Shown one piece after another: positions 32,830 through 45,344 of a stretch of DNA of 64,000 nt. The stretch is taken from positions 19,562,001-19,626,000 of the forward strand of contig JAYKYS010000004.1 of assembly GCA_036924285.1 (NCBI GenBank). Reading direction: 5' to 3'. Source of the stretch: Asterella californica (taxonomy: Eukaryota; Streptophyta; Marchantiopsida; Marchantiales; Aytoniaceae). The notes beneath the pieces are model-generated. The model did no database searches. It had not been told where the DNA came from and was given only the letters and a program-made list of their open reading frames with translations. Position 1 is the stretch's first letter. The number at the start of each line of letters is the position of its first letter. A program made the position numbers and the translations under genes.

Positions 32830-35570
32830 CAGAACATCTTGAGGGCGAGGCGTGCAACCACCTTAGTATGTCCATGAGAATTTGCCCATGTAGTTACCAG
32901 CATGCTTGGCGTGTATTGTGATAGGTACCTGGGTGCACACCTACTGCTGTGTCAGTGAATTTTAAGCAGACGGCTGATCGACTGGCTTCTAGAACATGGA
33001 ACTATGCTTAACAAGTTTGCTATGTGCGCATTGTTTATTGAAATACGGTTACGGTTCTAATTACTTATCTGGTTCGCTCAGAGTATGCTTCCTCGTCCAC
33101 TGCACCTTCTTTTTCTGTTTGTTGGTTAGCTCGAATGGTTTACCGCTCGTATTACTAAAATCCATTTAAGACACAATTAACGGGCAGCTCTCAGCATATT
33201 CATCTTAGTCTCTCTGACGCTCCATTACAGAACACCTCTCAGCACATTCGTCTTAGTCATAGATTCTCTCTGTCGCTCCATTATACCTCATTTCCATCCA
33301 CAGTGCACCTGCTACTGATAAATGTACGCTCAGGTCTAGACCTCGGTTTTCTCTGATGCTGAAGGAGGATCATACGCATAGAACAGCCTGCGTCCCCTTT
33401 ACTACAGGTTCTTGATGCAGTTATAATATCTTATGGAGAGATCAGTTTGCACTGCATATAGTACAAGTGACCTATGCTGCGATTCCATACAAGGGGCCCA
33501 TCTCCGGAAATGTGCTCTGTCCCCTGTTTAGAAATGCACAACGTTCGCGTACATCAACCCCATTCTTTTCTCCTTCCTATGTACGTCATGTCTCTAGGTT
33601 CAGCAGTACATCAAAAGTGTGTGCGTAGTTCTTGCATTCCGTTGCTATCCACATAGACTGACATATGTCCTTGAGAGTTTGACAAGCAAACTTTGCTACA
33701 TGAGTCCGAGATCAGACCATCAGAAGTTTTGTGGTGTCAGAACTTGTGTCTCTTGGAAAGCCACCAAGACACTATGTGTTACATAACATTTTTGGTCCGG
33801 GTCAACGGGGACACATTGTCAATCTGGGTGTATGATGTAAGGAAAGAGTAAAATAGAGACAAAGGAAGGGTCAAGTAGTTTTTACCACTCCCTGCCTTCT
33901 GCACCGGCATAATTTGCTCTGCTTCGATGCCCAGCATAAGAAGTAGAGTGCTTCACGTCCGAATACTGCTTCACGTCTTATTCGGACGCTGTTTAACAGA
34001 GAACGGTTTGACAGTTTCTTCGGCTCGGTCCAAGAAGTTCTCTCCTCGAACTAGGTCTCTGCCTTAGACTAGACTCTTTCTTCTCGAGGATTCGGGTTCT
34101 TGAGAAAAACCTGTCACCCTCTTCAGTCCGGCACGATGCCAAGCAGCACTGGCCACATGCAAGCTCCAGATTTACCAGCTCCCCCAACGATCTTCCACTT
34201 GAATCGAACCCATTTATTTTCACAGGAGCCCTAATAGGTGAATAAGCTAAATGAATCTGACCCGGAGGTCCTACAGTGGTGCAAGACTAACCGTTCTCAA
34301 CGATGAGAGAGCAAGAAATGTGAGCAAGAGGAAGATATCTGATCTGCTTGGTGATTTGATCTTGAATCCCACTGAGTGACTGAGCACGAGGGCAACGGAA
34401 CAAAAAGTGCAGTGCAGTGCAGTGCCCATGTCTTTAAGGGGACAGGGTCTCTGATATGCATATGAACGCTCCGAAGGACCAGCTACAGAATTCGGTTTTG
34501 TTTCACCGGACGCCCATAGGTCGAGCAGGTGACCGTTTACTTACACCACTCGCCACGGCACAATAACCGGTTCGTCATCAACTACCACCCTACTATACCC
34601 CGTTGCGGAAGAACTACGTAGATCGTAGATCCTAAGAAACTGACAAAGAGGAATCTCTCGAACTATAAGATCTTGGATGGAGGAGAAAGATCCATGGTCG
34701 GTGAGAATACTCTAGAGCACAGACGAAGATTAAGCCGTATGTCAGAAAAGTGGACCGGTACGCGGCAGCCGAAACCAACTACTCTTTTCCATCCCTTTTC
34801 ATATAGTTTGATTAATCTGGTGTGCCGCGAATCACAAAATAGCTATCAACGTAAGAATATGCAGCTTGTTTTTCTTTATATTAGGTTGGGACTCCTTCCG
34901 ACCCAAAATGAGCTGTATGAAGTGATATGTTGTCTTTCTGCACGGTCACTAAAAGTCCCGCGGATGAAGGTATCTTCTTATTATGTTTCTTTAGTTATAG
35001 GTGCATATACTGTTTCCATGTATATCCACAAGATCACATGAAAAGTGTGTCGTACAGTAAGCAAGCAACTGCACTGCTGACCTCAGTGGCCTCCATGCGC
35101 GCAAAGTCTAAGTCTCATAGTCTAAAGTCTAAGTCTCATCATAGGTTCGGCAGATTCTAACCAGATTCCTTAACCAGTCCCCCTGGTTAGATTGTGACTC
35201 GGAATAAGAATCAATCTACCTGGGGTGACGTTCGGGCGAGGAGGTAAGGGTGATCCTAACTCTAGGGTTAAGAGGTACGGTTGCCCCGGACCTTTATGGT
35301 GTCGTTGTATAGACATAGTGACACGCGGGTTTGCCTTGTAGGATTAAGAGTCTTACGAGTAAGCTGAGTCGGAAGAACAATACATCAGTCCATCAATCGA
35401 AGATGAGGGATGATGTTTATGCTTATGATGGTTGTGGGTTTGCGATAGTGAGTGGGTTGAGCGGCAAGTGATTTTCACCCGAATTGGTGGGATAACAAAT
35501 CATGTTCAGGAACCATATAAAGTACAGGACTCTGCTTTTTCCATGGGGTTGCAGATGTGATATGGCGTGG
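32830..35570. other. No gene recognised; odd composition at 33.9-35.5 kb
   Basis: 32830-33900 is ordinary intergenic sequence. From about 33940 to 35500 the sequence changes style: balanced GC, few homopolymers, short palindromes, a TGCAG microsatellite at 34408-34425. It reads like organellar or other inserted DNA, but no organellar gene is recognised. The frame at 34673-35041 (122 residues) matches nothing known. Confidence 0.3.
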
Positions 35571-35574
35571 CAGT

Positions 35575-37224
35575 TAAGTTGATATTTTCGTGGCTGGCCG
35601 CTGGTGAGAAAGTAGACTGGTTGGGTTTGCTGGCTGGCTGGAGTTCAATTGTTTGTTGTTTGCGTGTATCAGCCTGTCGGGTCGAGAAGAAAAGCATAGA
35701 GAAGGGAAGGACGAAAGAAAAGAGTTCGCAGCGGTAGGGAGGTGGAGAGGAGAAGGACCTGTTGCTGGTCTGTGGTCCTCCTGCAAATCTCCCTTTGTGA
35801 TCACCACGGAGTCTCGTGCGTGTTGCTTCTTCATACCAGCGGCTGAGGCAATCGTCTCTCTGTACGACAGATCTGCTGTTTTCGAGTTGGTTCCGCGTGC
35901 GTCTCTATTCGCCTCTTCTGTTCCGCATCCATCTAAGTTTGCTATAAGCAAGCAGGAAGCGAGAGACATCGAAGGAGATTAAGAAGGGGTGTTGTTTCGA
36001 GCTCTAGCTGTTGGGGGTGGGATGTGCGGTGGTACGAAGAACTGGATAAACGGTCAAAGGGTTTGAATTGCATAGGAAAGGAGACGCTCAATCCTATCCT
36101 TTAGAACTGTACCGGACGTTCTGAATTACGGATTTCGCAACCACGTCGGGGTTGGATAATACCTTGCTATGTGCTTCCTATCCATCTGAAGCTGTGTGGC
36201 CAGAGAATTTTGGTATGGTAGGGGGCATTCGTGGAGTTCTCTAGTTTCGGCAACTGACAGGTTAAGCTCAATTGAAGGTGTGATGGGCTGGGAAAATGGT
36301 GGCGAGTCAAGCTGCCGTGGCGTCAATTTGGTCGCCGAAGGCGAGAGGGTCGGTATCCATCCTCGTAGCCCCAGCCAGCCTCCTTAACTACCGAATCTCC
36401 TACTCTCTCTCTAGGATGTGAGCAAGCGATATATGGGTGCTGATTGCATCTATCTTACAACCGTAAACCATACTCAGCGTGTTGGTTGATGATACCATTA
36501 GGTTTTGCAGGACTCTTTTGACGGCAGTGATGAGTGACGTCTATTAGATCTCCTCCAGTTGCATACTCTAAATTGTGCATACGTGTAGGAAGTCGACGAG
36601 AACAGTTCTTTATTGACAGCATATGTATGCTCGCTGTAGCTGGTAAGCGCTTGTAGGATTTCTTGCTTGGCTCCCTAGGACTGAAGACATGTCACCCGCT
36701 GTAACATTGTAGTATGAGAGGTGGTGAGGAGTTGTTACACGGACCGAGTAAGGCCTTTTGGAGTGGCCGTGGTCATATTGAGCATTACCTGGGAGAGGTA
36801 GTCTCCTTGGAGTTTCCTTCCTTCCTTCCTCCCTGTCGTGTGCCCTGTGTCGTACTGGTGTTAAGAAAAGATGATAGGAGGTCAGCGTTAATCCCGTTTA
36901 ACACCACTCTAGAAGGTGCCGCTAATTCTGGTATATGGACTAAGTGTGCCATGGGCAGCTGTATGCTAGCCGAAGCTCTCAGGCTTTTCCGAGAGAACTC
37001 GGTGATTGATTGAACTGATTGAAATATGCTGACAAATTACATCTCTTTCCTCTGTCTATCCTGGGTGCATTGTCTGCTGTCTGTGTTGAGGTGATCGTCT
37101 GTGTATTCATTCAAAGTTTTGGAGGTAATTTGCAGAATTTAAGCTCCATTCCCTCCGGAATAATTTGTTAGCAAGAATAGCGAATGGTTCATCAGCCTGA
37201 CACTTCCGTTGCTGTCGAACTCAG
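35575..37224 (+). other. Probable 5' region of the DnaJ gene
   Basis: Purine- then pyrimidine-rich sequence with short frames. The DnaJ exons start at 37225 with codon Asp, so a short first exon with the ATG must lie upstream, but several candidates exist and none can be chosen. A CCTT microsatellite is at 36817-36832. Confidence 0.35.
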
Positions 37225-38472
37225 GACTTCTACAAGGTACTGGGAGTAAACTATGATGCAACAGATGATTCAATTCGCAGTAACTATCTCCGTCTTGCCC
37301 TGGTTAGTGCTCCTCCTTTCCCAGCCCTCGTTTCCTTTTCAAGTACTGGCTTGCACAATGTAGGCAGTAACCATTCATGCGTTACTGTGATTGAAGGTTC
37401 TTTGCAGTGCATACAATTAGGTAATTTGCAGGCCGTTTGGGTGCTTTTTGGTAACTTGTGTCCTGCTTTCAGAAGTGGCATCCGGACAAGCACGTTGGTG
37501 AGGACGGGGCAACTTTGAAATTTCAGGAGATTAACGAGGCATATCGAGGTTTGTATTCATATAATGGGCCCATGATATCTTGTTTTTGGAGAAATGTTCC
37601 ATCAAAGGTTCTTCGACGTCGTGGACCTGTATTATATTTGGAGTTTCGTTTTCGTTTCCGAAAAACTGCTTTACCCGTGTACCATTATATATTTGGAGTT
37701 TCGCCCAGATGCATTACTGGTGACAGAACTCACATTTCATATACTCCACGCTGCATAGACGTCGGATGATTCACTTCGAGTTGACATTGTCTGGATCTGC
37801 ACTTACCTAAAAATCTGTTCCGTCTTTATGGTTGCAGTTCTGAGTGATCCCGTGAAGCGTCTTGAGTATGATATGAAAGGAGATTTCGTACAGGAGTACA
37901 GCATCACAGTACGTACAAGCGTCTCTGCTGCTATTAGCCGATATATCCTTCTGTTTGGATGCCTTAGATCCTTAAGAGTATGACTGGAGGAACGCGTGGA
38001 ACCAATTTTACTTAGATCCTGATCTTTCCTAAGTTTTCTTTTGACTGGTCTATCTGGTGGGAATGTTGCTTTACCATTATTGTTCAACTGCAAGATGGGA
38101 ATGTCGCTTGACCATCGTTGTTCAACCGCAAGTTAGGAGATTTTAAGCTCGAGAGGCTGCCACAGGTCGAGAATATTGAGTGTTGCTGATACTAGTGTGC
38201 TTTCCTCTGTCGGACAGGAATATCTTAATCGGTTTAAGGGGTTGATCTTGACGTGCAATGGATTAGGCATCAGTAATCAGAACAAATGGTAACGTTCTAT
38301 CTTACTTCCGTGCTCTCTTTGTCTGTTTATCTTACACTAGAATGTCATATGCAGTTGATCCTGGTCAGGCTAAACTACTTTTAATGCTATTTCTGAATTA
38401 GGTCAGCACATGTTTTCTTCCATTTGCAGGGCGCCGCACACGTTGCGAGTTGGCCGTGAGTCAACACATTAA
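37225..38472 (+). CDS. DnaJ (J-domain) protein, plant short type
   Basis: Five exons decode in phase: 37225-37302, 37473-37548, 37838-37908, 38218-38288 and 38430-38472, all with GT-AG introns. They give 112 residues: [20 protein letters not shown], the invariant HPD in [28 protein letters not shown], then [20 protein letters not shown] and a short tail. The HPD loop is what stimulates Hsp70 ATPase, so this should be an Hsp70 co-chaperone. The C-terminal [16 protein letters not shown] block matches a small plant DnaJ family (At1g09260-like). There is no G/F region, zinc-binding domain or membrane segment. The first exon with the ATG was not found. Reading through a GTGAGT at 38456 gives the stop at 38470; splicing there would add another exon. 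Confidence 0.8.
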
Positions 38473-38479
38473 AGTGATT

Positions 38480-40630
38480 CTTTTGGTCTTACAGATGCAA
38501 ATGCATGTGGAGCTTGTACGAGTAGTCTCACTGAACTGTTTATTAGTCCCTTGGCCTCGGAGAGTTGGGTGTTAAATGCTAAGCACCTAAACAAGAAAGA
38601 ATTAGTGTATTATACTGGTAGAATTAAGAGAAAACGCACTCGATCAGGAAACCAATATATTCTAATCAACAGAAACTTATCTTGGAGCACGAGGGAGACC
38701 AAGTCAACGCCAGACATGCGAACTTAAGGAAGAGAGGCGTATTTGGTGTTTCAGTACATTATGCAATTGAGGTCACAGAGTGATCGTCGGGCATCATAAA
38801 TTGATGCTGAGAGTGCTTGCCAACAATTCCAATGTTGGCGCTTATCAGGATGTGAAGTCAAGACCGGTGAAAGATGAGAGGCTGGAACTCAAGCACGGAG
38901 GTCAGCATTGGGTTTGATATTGTCAAATGGTTCTGGAAGTTCAAGAGTGAAAAGTGGGTTTGTCATTCCAGGTCTTTGCAATGGCAGATTCCAGAAGTCT
39001 GAAAGTCTTTAACCTTTGCAGGGTGTGTTACGTACCCTGCACATACCTGTGATGTGCATGAGTTGATGGTGTTAGTGTTGGCTAAGAGCATGTTGGTAAA
39101 AGTTTCAGGGGGCGATACTGTAGATTCTGTGGTAGGCTGAACATGAAATAGTGATGGACCCTGACTGATATGTTTACACTTGAAAGGCTGTAATCCATCT
39201 TTTTCACAGCGTATGGAGCCTGTAGGTGGTGTCTTAGGAAGCTTTCCTCCAATGAGCTAGATTTTGGTGAAGACTAATGTTTCGGCGAATTCTTGGTGGA
39301 TGAAGGACGTCTGACTACCATACGATCAGTCAAGGAAAGCGTTTCTATTCTGAGAGCACTACGTGTTAGATCAAAGTGAGATATGTGTAGATCCTAGTGT
39401 TTCATGTTCCTCTTTGGTAAGCAAAACGGATCCACTAGTGTGGTGCTCGTTTTGCTCGTGTTTTGATGTTTCGAGTAAGGATACTTAACTCTTCAAGTGA
39501 CGCCAACGTGTTTACCGCTCCATGGTGCTCTTCTGTTCACAGGGTTACTCAGTTTCCCTCACCACGAACGCTGAAGGCAGCGCGTTCATGTGGGAGGTAG
39601 CGTGATGAGGTTCATGCATATGACGTCCGACCCTCTCATTCGGCTGCACGTTGGAAACTAAAGTTTTTTGTTTTAGTGTAAGTTCGAGACAATGTTTAGT
39701 GCATGTGAATCTTTCCCCTTCAGTCCAATTTTACAGCATCAGCAGAGTGCGGTTCCCAGCTTGAAGTGAAGGTAGGGCTCGACCACGGTGCGGATCAGAA
39801 TCGGTTCAATGGGAACTCAAATGTATTTTCGGGTCAGTTGTAAAGTGAGTTTTCCAAAATAGTTTGGTTTCAGTTAATCTGGTACTGTTTTAAATTTTGA
39901 GAACGATTAGAGTTCAGTATGGAATCAGGGTAGACAGGGTGCAGTCACGTTAAGTCGGAGTTAGAATTCTGAACGGAAGAAATCGTGCATCCTGTGATCG
40001 AATAGTTGGTTTCAAATAATGTTGTTTCAGTTAAAATCGATTTCAAGTTATTTGAAAACAAATTTTCAAATTTTCAAATTACCTTCAATTGTTCGGTTCG
40101 GAACTGAGCTAAGTGCTAAGTGAAGGGAAGTCTAGACTCCAACAGGTTTAGGGTGGGACTATTTTTACCCAGCGGAATTTGCTCCCTTAAGTGAAAATTT
40201 CCGACGGGCCGTATATTCTTACGGCCCTCGTAAGAATTATGGGAGTCAGATAGAAGTTAGTTATCTAACTTCTATCTGAATAGCTCTTCTCACTGTTCAG
40301 AATGGAGAAAATGACATGCCGACTCATCGCATGCATTGTCGATCATACATTCGAGAAAGGAGAAACTGGTAGGACTTCCATCCAAGAGGGTGATTGGTCT
40401 TTCAACGGATGTGACCGCACAAGCTGAGCACGTTTTCACTGAACGTAATCGTTAGTGACCGTCTACAACGTTAATCTGAGCTAATTGTCGTAGATGGCGA
40501 TTGCCATCACGCGAACGTAAACCACTATCCAGCTTCCACGTTCTCATTCTCCGAGTGGTTTCAAACCCCCAAGGTTATGCTTGAGTTTGAATGGTTGCAC
40601 CAGTGGATTCGATAATGGAGTGAATTAACA
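38480..40630. other. Intergenic; no gene supported
   Basis: No coding frame over 60 residues on either strand. Contains two strong hairpins near 40206-40278 (listed separately). Confidence 0.45.
40206..40278. repeat. Two adjacent perfect hairpins
   Basis: GGGCCGTA (40206-40213) pairs with TACGGCCC (40220-40227) around a 6-base loop. Then CAGATAGAAGTTAG (40247-40260) pairs with CTAACTTCTATCTG (40265-40278) around TTAT. Both are exact. No T run follows that would make a Pol III terminator. Confidence 0.85.
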
Positions 40631-40637
40631 AGTAGCT

Positions 40638-41345
40638 AAGCTTGCAGTGGAATTGCGAGGCTCTGCGTTAGAGATTTGTCCGGATCTAAATTCTTTCCTA
40701 TCCCTTGGCCGACTTTCACAGTGACTCCATACGTCTTTTCCTCGTCTTAACCTGTCTGCTAATACGAGAAGACAAATTACACGACAAAAAGTTCCCTCCA
40801 TCCTTCCCCGTTTCCACAATCGACGTTTAATCGACGTTCTCTTAAGCCCGTATTATGTACCGCATCGTCTCCGCGTCCGAAGCTGCTCACGTCGAGACAT
40901 AATAACAGGGGCCCCTTCGTCCCTGGTATGTGATCGGGAAGGTTTCGATGGTTATACCTTCGTTCAATCAAGGTCTCGACCAACGCCAGAACACATTCGT
41001 TAATATATCTCACCGGAGTGAGTCCAGGGGTTCAACATCAAACCTTGCTACGTCCTCGCCGACTCCTCGGCCTGATGGTTCGCGGCCGAGTAGCCTAACA
41101 GGCATGGCACTGCACGCGATGCAAGAGCAAACCTCCTGAACAGAAAGAAAGAAACTAGGAGCTACACTTGCGGTGGAATTGCGGCGCCATGCGTTAGAGA
41201 TTTTATCGTATCTAACCCCGTTCCTCTCCAGGTTTCACAGCGACCGTCTCCGGCCCTCTCTCTTCTTTACCTTCTGCTAAAAGGACAACATACTGTATGC
41301 GACAAAAGAATCCCTCTTCCTTTCCCGTTTTCACAAGCAAAAGTA
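40638..41345 (+). repeat. Diverged tandem duplication upstream of DHQS-II
   Basis: About 180 bases starting CTTGCAGTGGAATTGCGAGG (40639) recur starting CTTGCGGTGGAATTGCGGCG (41164), about 525 bases apart. Shared landmarks are GCGTTAGAGATTT, TTTCACAG, TCTGCTAA and ACGACAAAAA or GCGACAAAAG, followed by CCCTC and CCGTTTTCACAA. It lies directly before the gene and may be a duplicated promoter or 5' leader. Confidence 0.65.
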
Positions 41346-41584
41346 CATAGCAAAAGTACAGGGAGACTCTTCACACTGTGAACTCGGGAAGAACGCTGGC
41401 TCGTTCTATCGAAACGTGTCAGGCGCCTGGATATGTTTACGAATGGAAGTCGGAGTTCCTCGTTGATACTTGGCTCGTGGGGTTGGCTAAAGCCACGCTC
41501 AGGGAAACACCCCGTTCTATCAGCTCCTCAGGAATAGGATCCGCGCTAATTCTCCGAAGCTTCATACTCGTGTTGGCTTCCACA

Positions 41585-44500
41585 ATGATGCAGTCAGGTT
41601 TGATGCCACAGAATTTGTGCAAACCCGGGGCGAACATGGCAATGCTGTTGCCTGGCGGAGGAAAGAAATTTGGGCCTCGGCAAGCAGTCTGCTCGCTAAA
41701 AAGACCGATGAAGTTGGAAAAGCATGTGTGGGTGTGGACAGAGAATAAAGAGGTTATGACAGCTTCTGTTGAGCGCGGATGGAACACTTTCATCTTTACT
41801 CCGGAGACTGAATCGCTCGCCAACTCATGGCAATGTACGCGGCGCGTTATTTTGATCTTTCTTCGTCGTTTTCCTCTTTCTGCTATCTTGCCTGAATACT
41901 TCGTGATGGTGAATCTCCTAGTAAGCACTGTACAATGCGCAGCTGCAGTGTATCTATCCATCTGGTCAAGTTCAACACTCTACTCCTGTAGAATCTTCTG
42001 AATTTCAAATTTATTCGGTCCTAGAACGTAGCCATGTCTCCAGTATCTAATAGCCTTCACAGCTGCTGAAACCTTCTGTCACGTGAAAAAGAAGTGATTC
42101 CGTCCTTGAGTCAGTTTTGAGCTACTTTTGGTTGGTAGATAATGTATCTGGTTGTAGCATGAGATGCCTTTTAGCTTCTAGCAACCGCAGTGACACAGAG
42201 CGTCTGGTGAAGAGTAGAGAAGCTTGGATCCACCAAACGGATTAGAAACAGTTTATCCAGTTCTGAGTCAAGAAAATGAAATAGGCAGAAAATCTTAGCA
42301 GAGTATCATAATAGACTCTGGCACAACAGAACAGCTTGCACTCCATCTAGTCCAGGTACTCTGCCTTGCTTCTATACCTGAGGACCTGTTTTCTGGGTAA
42401 CGGGCTGTTTCCTACACAACTCCAACACTCTGTCCTCAGGTTATACAACTTTCCGCTAAAACTCTACAGTCGTAGCGTATATTAATTCCTTCATTTTCCT
42501 GGCTTGTCTGGGTTCATTTTTCATGGGTTACTTTCAAATGTACGTGTGTAGTTCTTAGATCTGCTGCTATAGACATAGACCTTGATATACACTCTGCCAC
42601 AATAGACACATTATTTTTTGTCTCTGATGTGCAGCGTTGTGTAGAATACGTCCCTTGATTCTTCGAGACGAAGTATTCAGAGACTTGGAGGGAAATGCAG
42701 TTGCTCTCCTCGGCCAGATTACATCTGGTCTTAGCCAGGAAGATGTCAAGGCAATGGTGGGACAGTGTGAAACAGTTGTCATGTCGGCTCCAGACTGGCA
42801 GGTATGGGCGTTTCTTGCAGCCCTGATCCGGTGCGCATAGCAGTTCCTTGATTATTTGAGCAACTTTTCTTTGTCCTATACTCAGTCTGAATCTGAATTT
42901 CCCATTCTCTTCATATGACTTCCAACGAGAAACGGAGTTCTTTTTATCTCTAGCGAAAAGCATTATCCATCAGACTTCCATCCACGTGAACCAGATTTGC
43001 TCATTGTTGTAAGTTGAGTATCTGAAGTAAAAGAGCGTCAAGTCGCGCTCTGATTATTATTGGCTATCTTCAATCCGCGCAGATAATAACAGCGGAGAAC
43101 ATGATAGCTGCATTCCAAGATACAAGTACAAGTCTCTTTGCGACGGCTGCGAATGCTTTGGAAGCCAGGCTGTACTTCGAGGTACAGAATTTCTTATATG
43201 CTACTTTTACCCACTGAACTGGAAGAACATCGATCTGTGGGCTCGTGCTTGACAGTCAACAACGAGAGATGACTGACTTGGACTAGCCTACTGATTCTGT
43301 GGTTACCAATTTGGTCAAGTGGTTTCTTGCACCATCTGGCGAAGTTATTCTGTTAGTTAACTACTGTTATGCTCTCTCTCCACATTACGTCATTGAGGTG
43401 GGGCTGGATTATCTGCTCGTGGTAGAAGAACTTGTGAAAGTTTTTGTGGAGCGGATACGTCCGATCTCACTTGTTCAAAAAGGGCGGATGCTGTATGATA
43501 CTGTAATCCTGTGCGAGTGGAATTTGAATTTGTGGATATATGCTCTGGTTAGGCTCTGGAGAAAGGGACTGATGGAGTGGTTCTTCAAACGGAAGATCCC
43601 GCTGAGATTGTCTCGTTGAAGGCAAGTTTTTACATTCACGTAGACGGCGTTTATGGATTGCCTCGTGCATAGAAGTGGCATAGGTTTCTTCTGTCTTTCA
43701 CATCTGGTCTTTCTAGGTATGATGCACTTCTCAACTTGTGCTGAACCACAATAAGTCCACTACTTAAAGGTCCCATGAAGAGAATACGATCTGCCAGCAG
43801 GCTTACTTGGCATCACGGACAGAGGAAGACAGCAAGATAGGCCTGCAAGTGGGTACAGTTGTTAGAGTGGAAGCAAGCGGCATGGGAGATCGAGTGTGTG
43901 TTGACCTTTGCAACCTCATGACCCCTGGTGAGGGTCTCCTGGTGAGGGACTGGATTCTGCACATATCTGTATGTTTCTTTTGCAGAGTTTTTAATCACCT
44001 TAGATCTCGATAGAGCTTATTCACAACTTTTCCGTCGGCACCGGGAAAGAATTTCCTTCCATGGTGATGCTGAACTGTTAAGTTGCCGTTTCTTCATTGA
44101 AAGTTTAAGTCTGGTCTTCCGTAGAAGTTGAATGCCCGTCAGTTCTCTGCAACAAGCTTATGGTGTAATCTAGTTTGGTCTCTTATGTTTATTGCAGGTA
44201 GGATCATTCGCCCGGGGCTTGTTCTTGGTACATTCAGAGTGTTTGACATCAGATTATGTTGCAAGCCGCCCGTTTCGAGTGAATGCGGTATGTTACCTGG
44301 GTCAAACAGCTGCTGACCATCTCTTGAGCCTTTGTCGAGTTCAGGTTATGTAGCCACATGCACACATCTCAGTTATTCGTTTGAGAAATGTGTCTCGCAT
44401 GAGATTGGTTATCTACAGGGGTAGGTTTCCTAACTAGAAAGATAATCAATTAACTCGACGGCAGAAATAGCACATACGAGGCAAGCGTATGTGAACATAT

Positions 44501-45333
44501 CAAATGCTGCTGAGTATTTGGTGGTATACTTGTTTGGAAGCCAGGGTCCTGTGCACGCCTATGTGGCACTTCCAGGTGGGCGTACATCATATCTGTCGGA
44601 ACTTCGCAGTGGTTCAGAACTCCTAGCCGTAAATTCTGAAGGAAAAACACGAGCAGTGACTGTGGGGCGAGTGAAGATTGAATCCCGGCCCCTTATGCTT
44701 GTTGAAGTAGAGGTAAATGGTTTTCTCGGACACTGGGTACAGTTGGATGAGTGCATAATCTGGAAATGTGAGTCTTGGGAGGACGTCAACTACGTAGTTA
44801 TGCGGTTTCGTAGCGTCTTCAACCATCTTTCTGACTTGTCTTCTGCTATGCCTACTTATCCTAAATTGCATTTTGATTGCAGTTTGAAGGATCAACCTAC
44901 AGTATATTTCTCCAAAATGCAGAAACTGTTTGTCTAGTTTCTCCATCTGCTTCAGGTTGGTTCTCCCTCTCCGTTTCTAGTTGTACACTACAAGTCTATA
45001 AGAACTGAGTTTGAGCTCAGGCGATAGTAGGAGCAACAATAAGCTATCTGCATCAGCTTGTTCTTCTGTTCTTGCTATCTTTTGGTTGAACTTCAGTTAT
45101 TTATCGTCCCTTGTTATGACCACTACGAACACACTATTGTTGCACGTGGTTCCGAGGTCTTTGAATTCAACTCGAAGGTAACACCTGCAGATGTACAAGC
45201 TGGTCAAGGGACGGTTGAGACTACAGCTCTACCTGTAACAAGAATAAAAGCTGGGGACAAGGCCATCATCAGCTTACAAGGTGGTGCTCGGCATACAGGT
45301 CTGCAGATTGATGAATTTATTGTTGAGAAATAG
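41585..45333 (+). CDS. 3-dehydroquinate synthase II (archaeal-type), nine exons
   Basis: Exons 41585-41834, 42635-42801, 43083-43181, 43553-43621, 43801-43941, 44198-44287, 44545-44712, 44883-44955 and 45191-45333 join in phase to 399 residues. The first Met is a guess; conservation starts at about 41710 ([20 protein letters not shown]). Family marks follow in order: [104 protein letters not shown] and the C-terminal IDEFIVEK. In archaea this enzyme makes 3-dehydroquinate from an amino-ketoulosonate with NAD+. Plants keep a homologue (At3g28760-like) beside normal DHQS; its role there is unclear. The N-terminal leader may target plastids. Intron 4 is GC-AG. No frame damage is seen. Confidence 0.85.
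43622..43627 (+). other. GC-AG intron donor in DHQS-II
   Basis: Exon 4 ends ...TTGAAG and the next bases are GCAAGT. The acceptor is CCAGCAG at 43800 and the joined frame (SLK-AYLASR) is conserved. Using the GC site is the only way seen to keep phase. Confidence 0.75.
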
Positions 45334-45344
45334 TCAAGGTAATA

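Noticed and set aside
34673..35041. 122-residue plus-strand frame
   Set aside because: No motif, no splice context and no similarity I recognise; length alone is not evidence here.
36714..37013. 99-residue frame before the DnaJ exons, possible first exon
   Set aside because: It does not lead in phase through a donor to Asp at 37225 and its sequence is unlike DnaJ leaders.
41437..41961. 174-residue minus-strand frame opposite DHQS-II exon 1
   Set aside because: The plus strand carries the conserved [13 protein letters not shown] block; the minus frame is its shadow.
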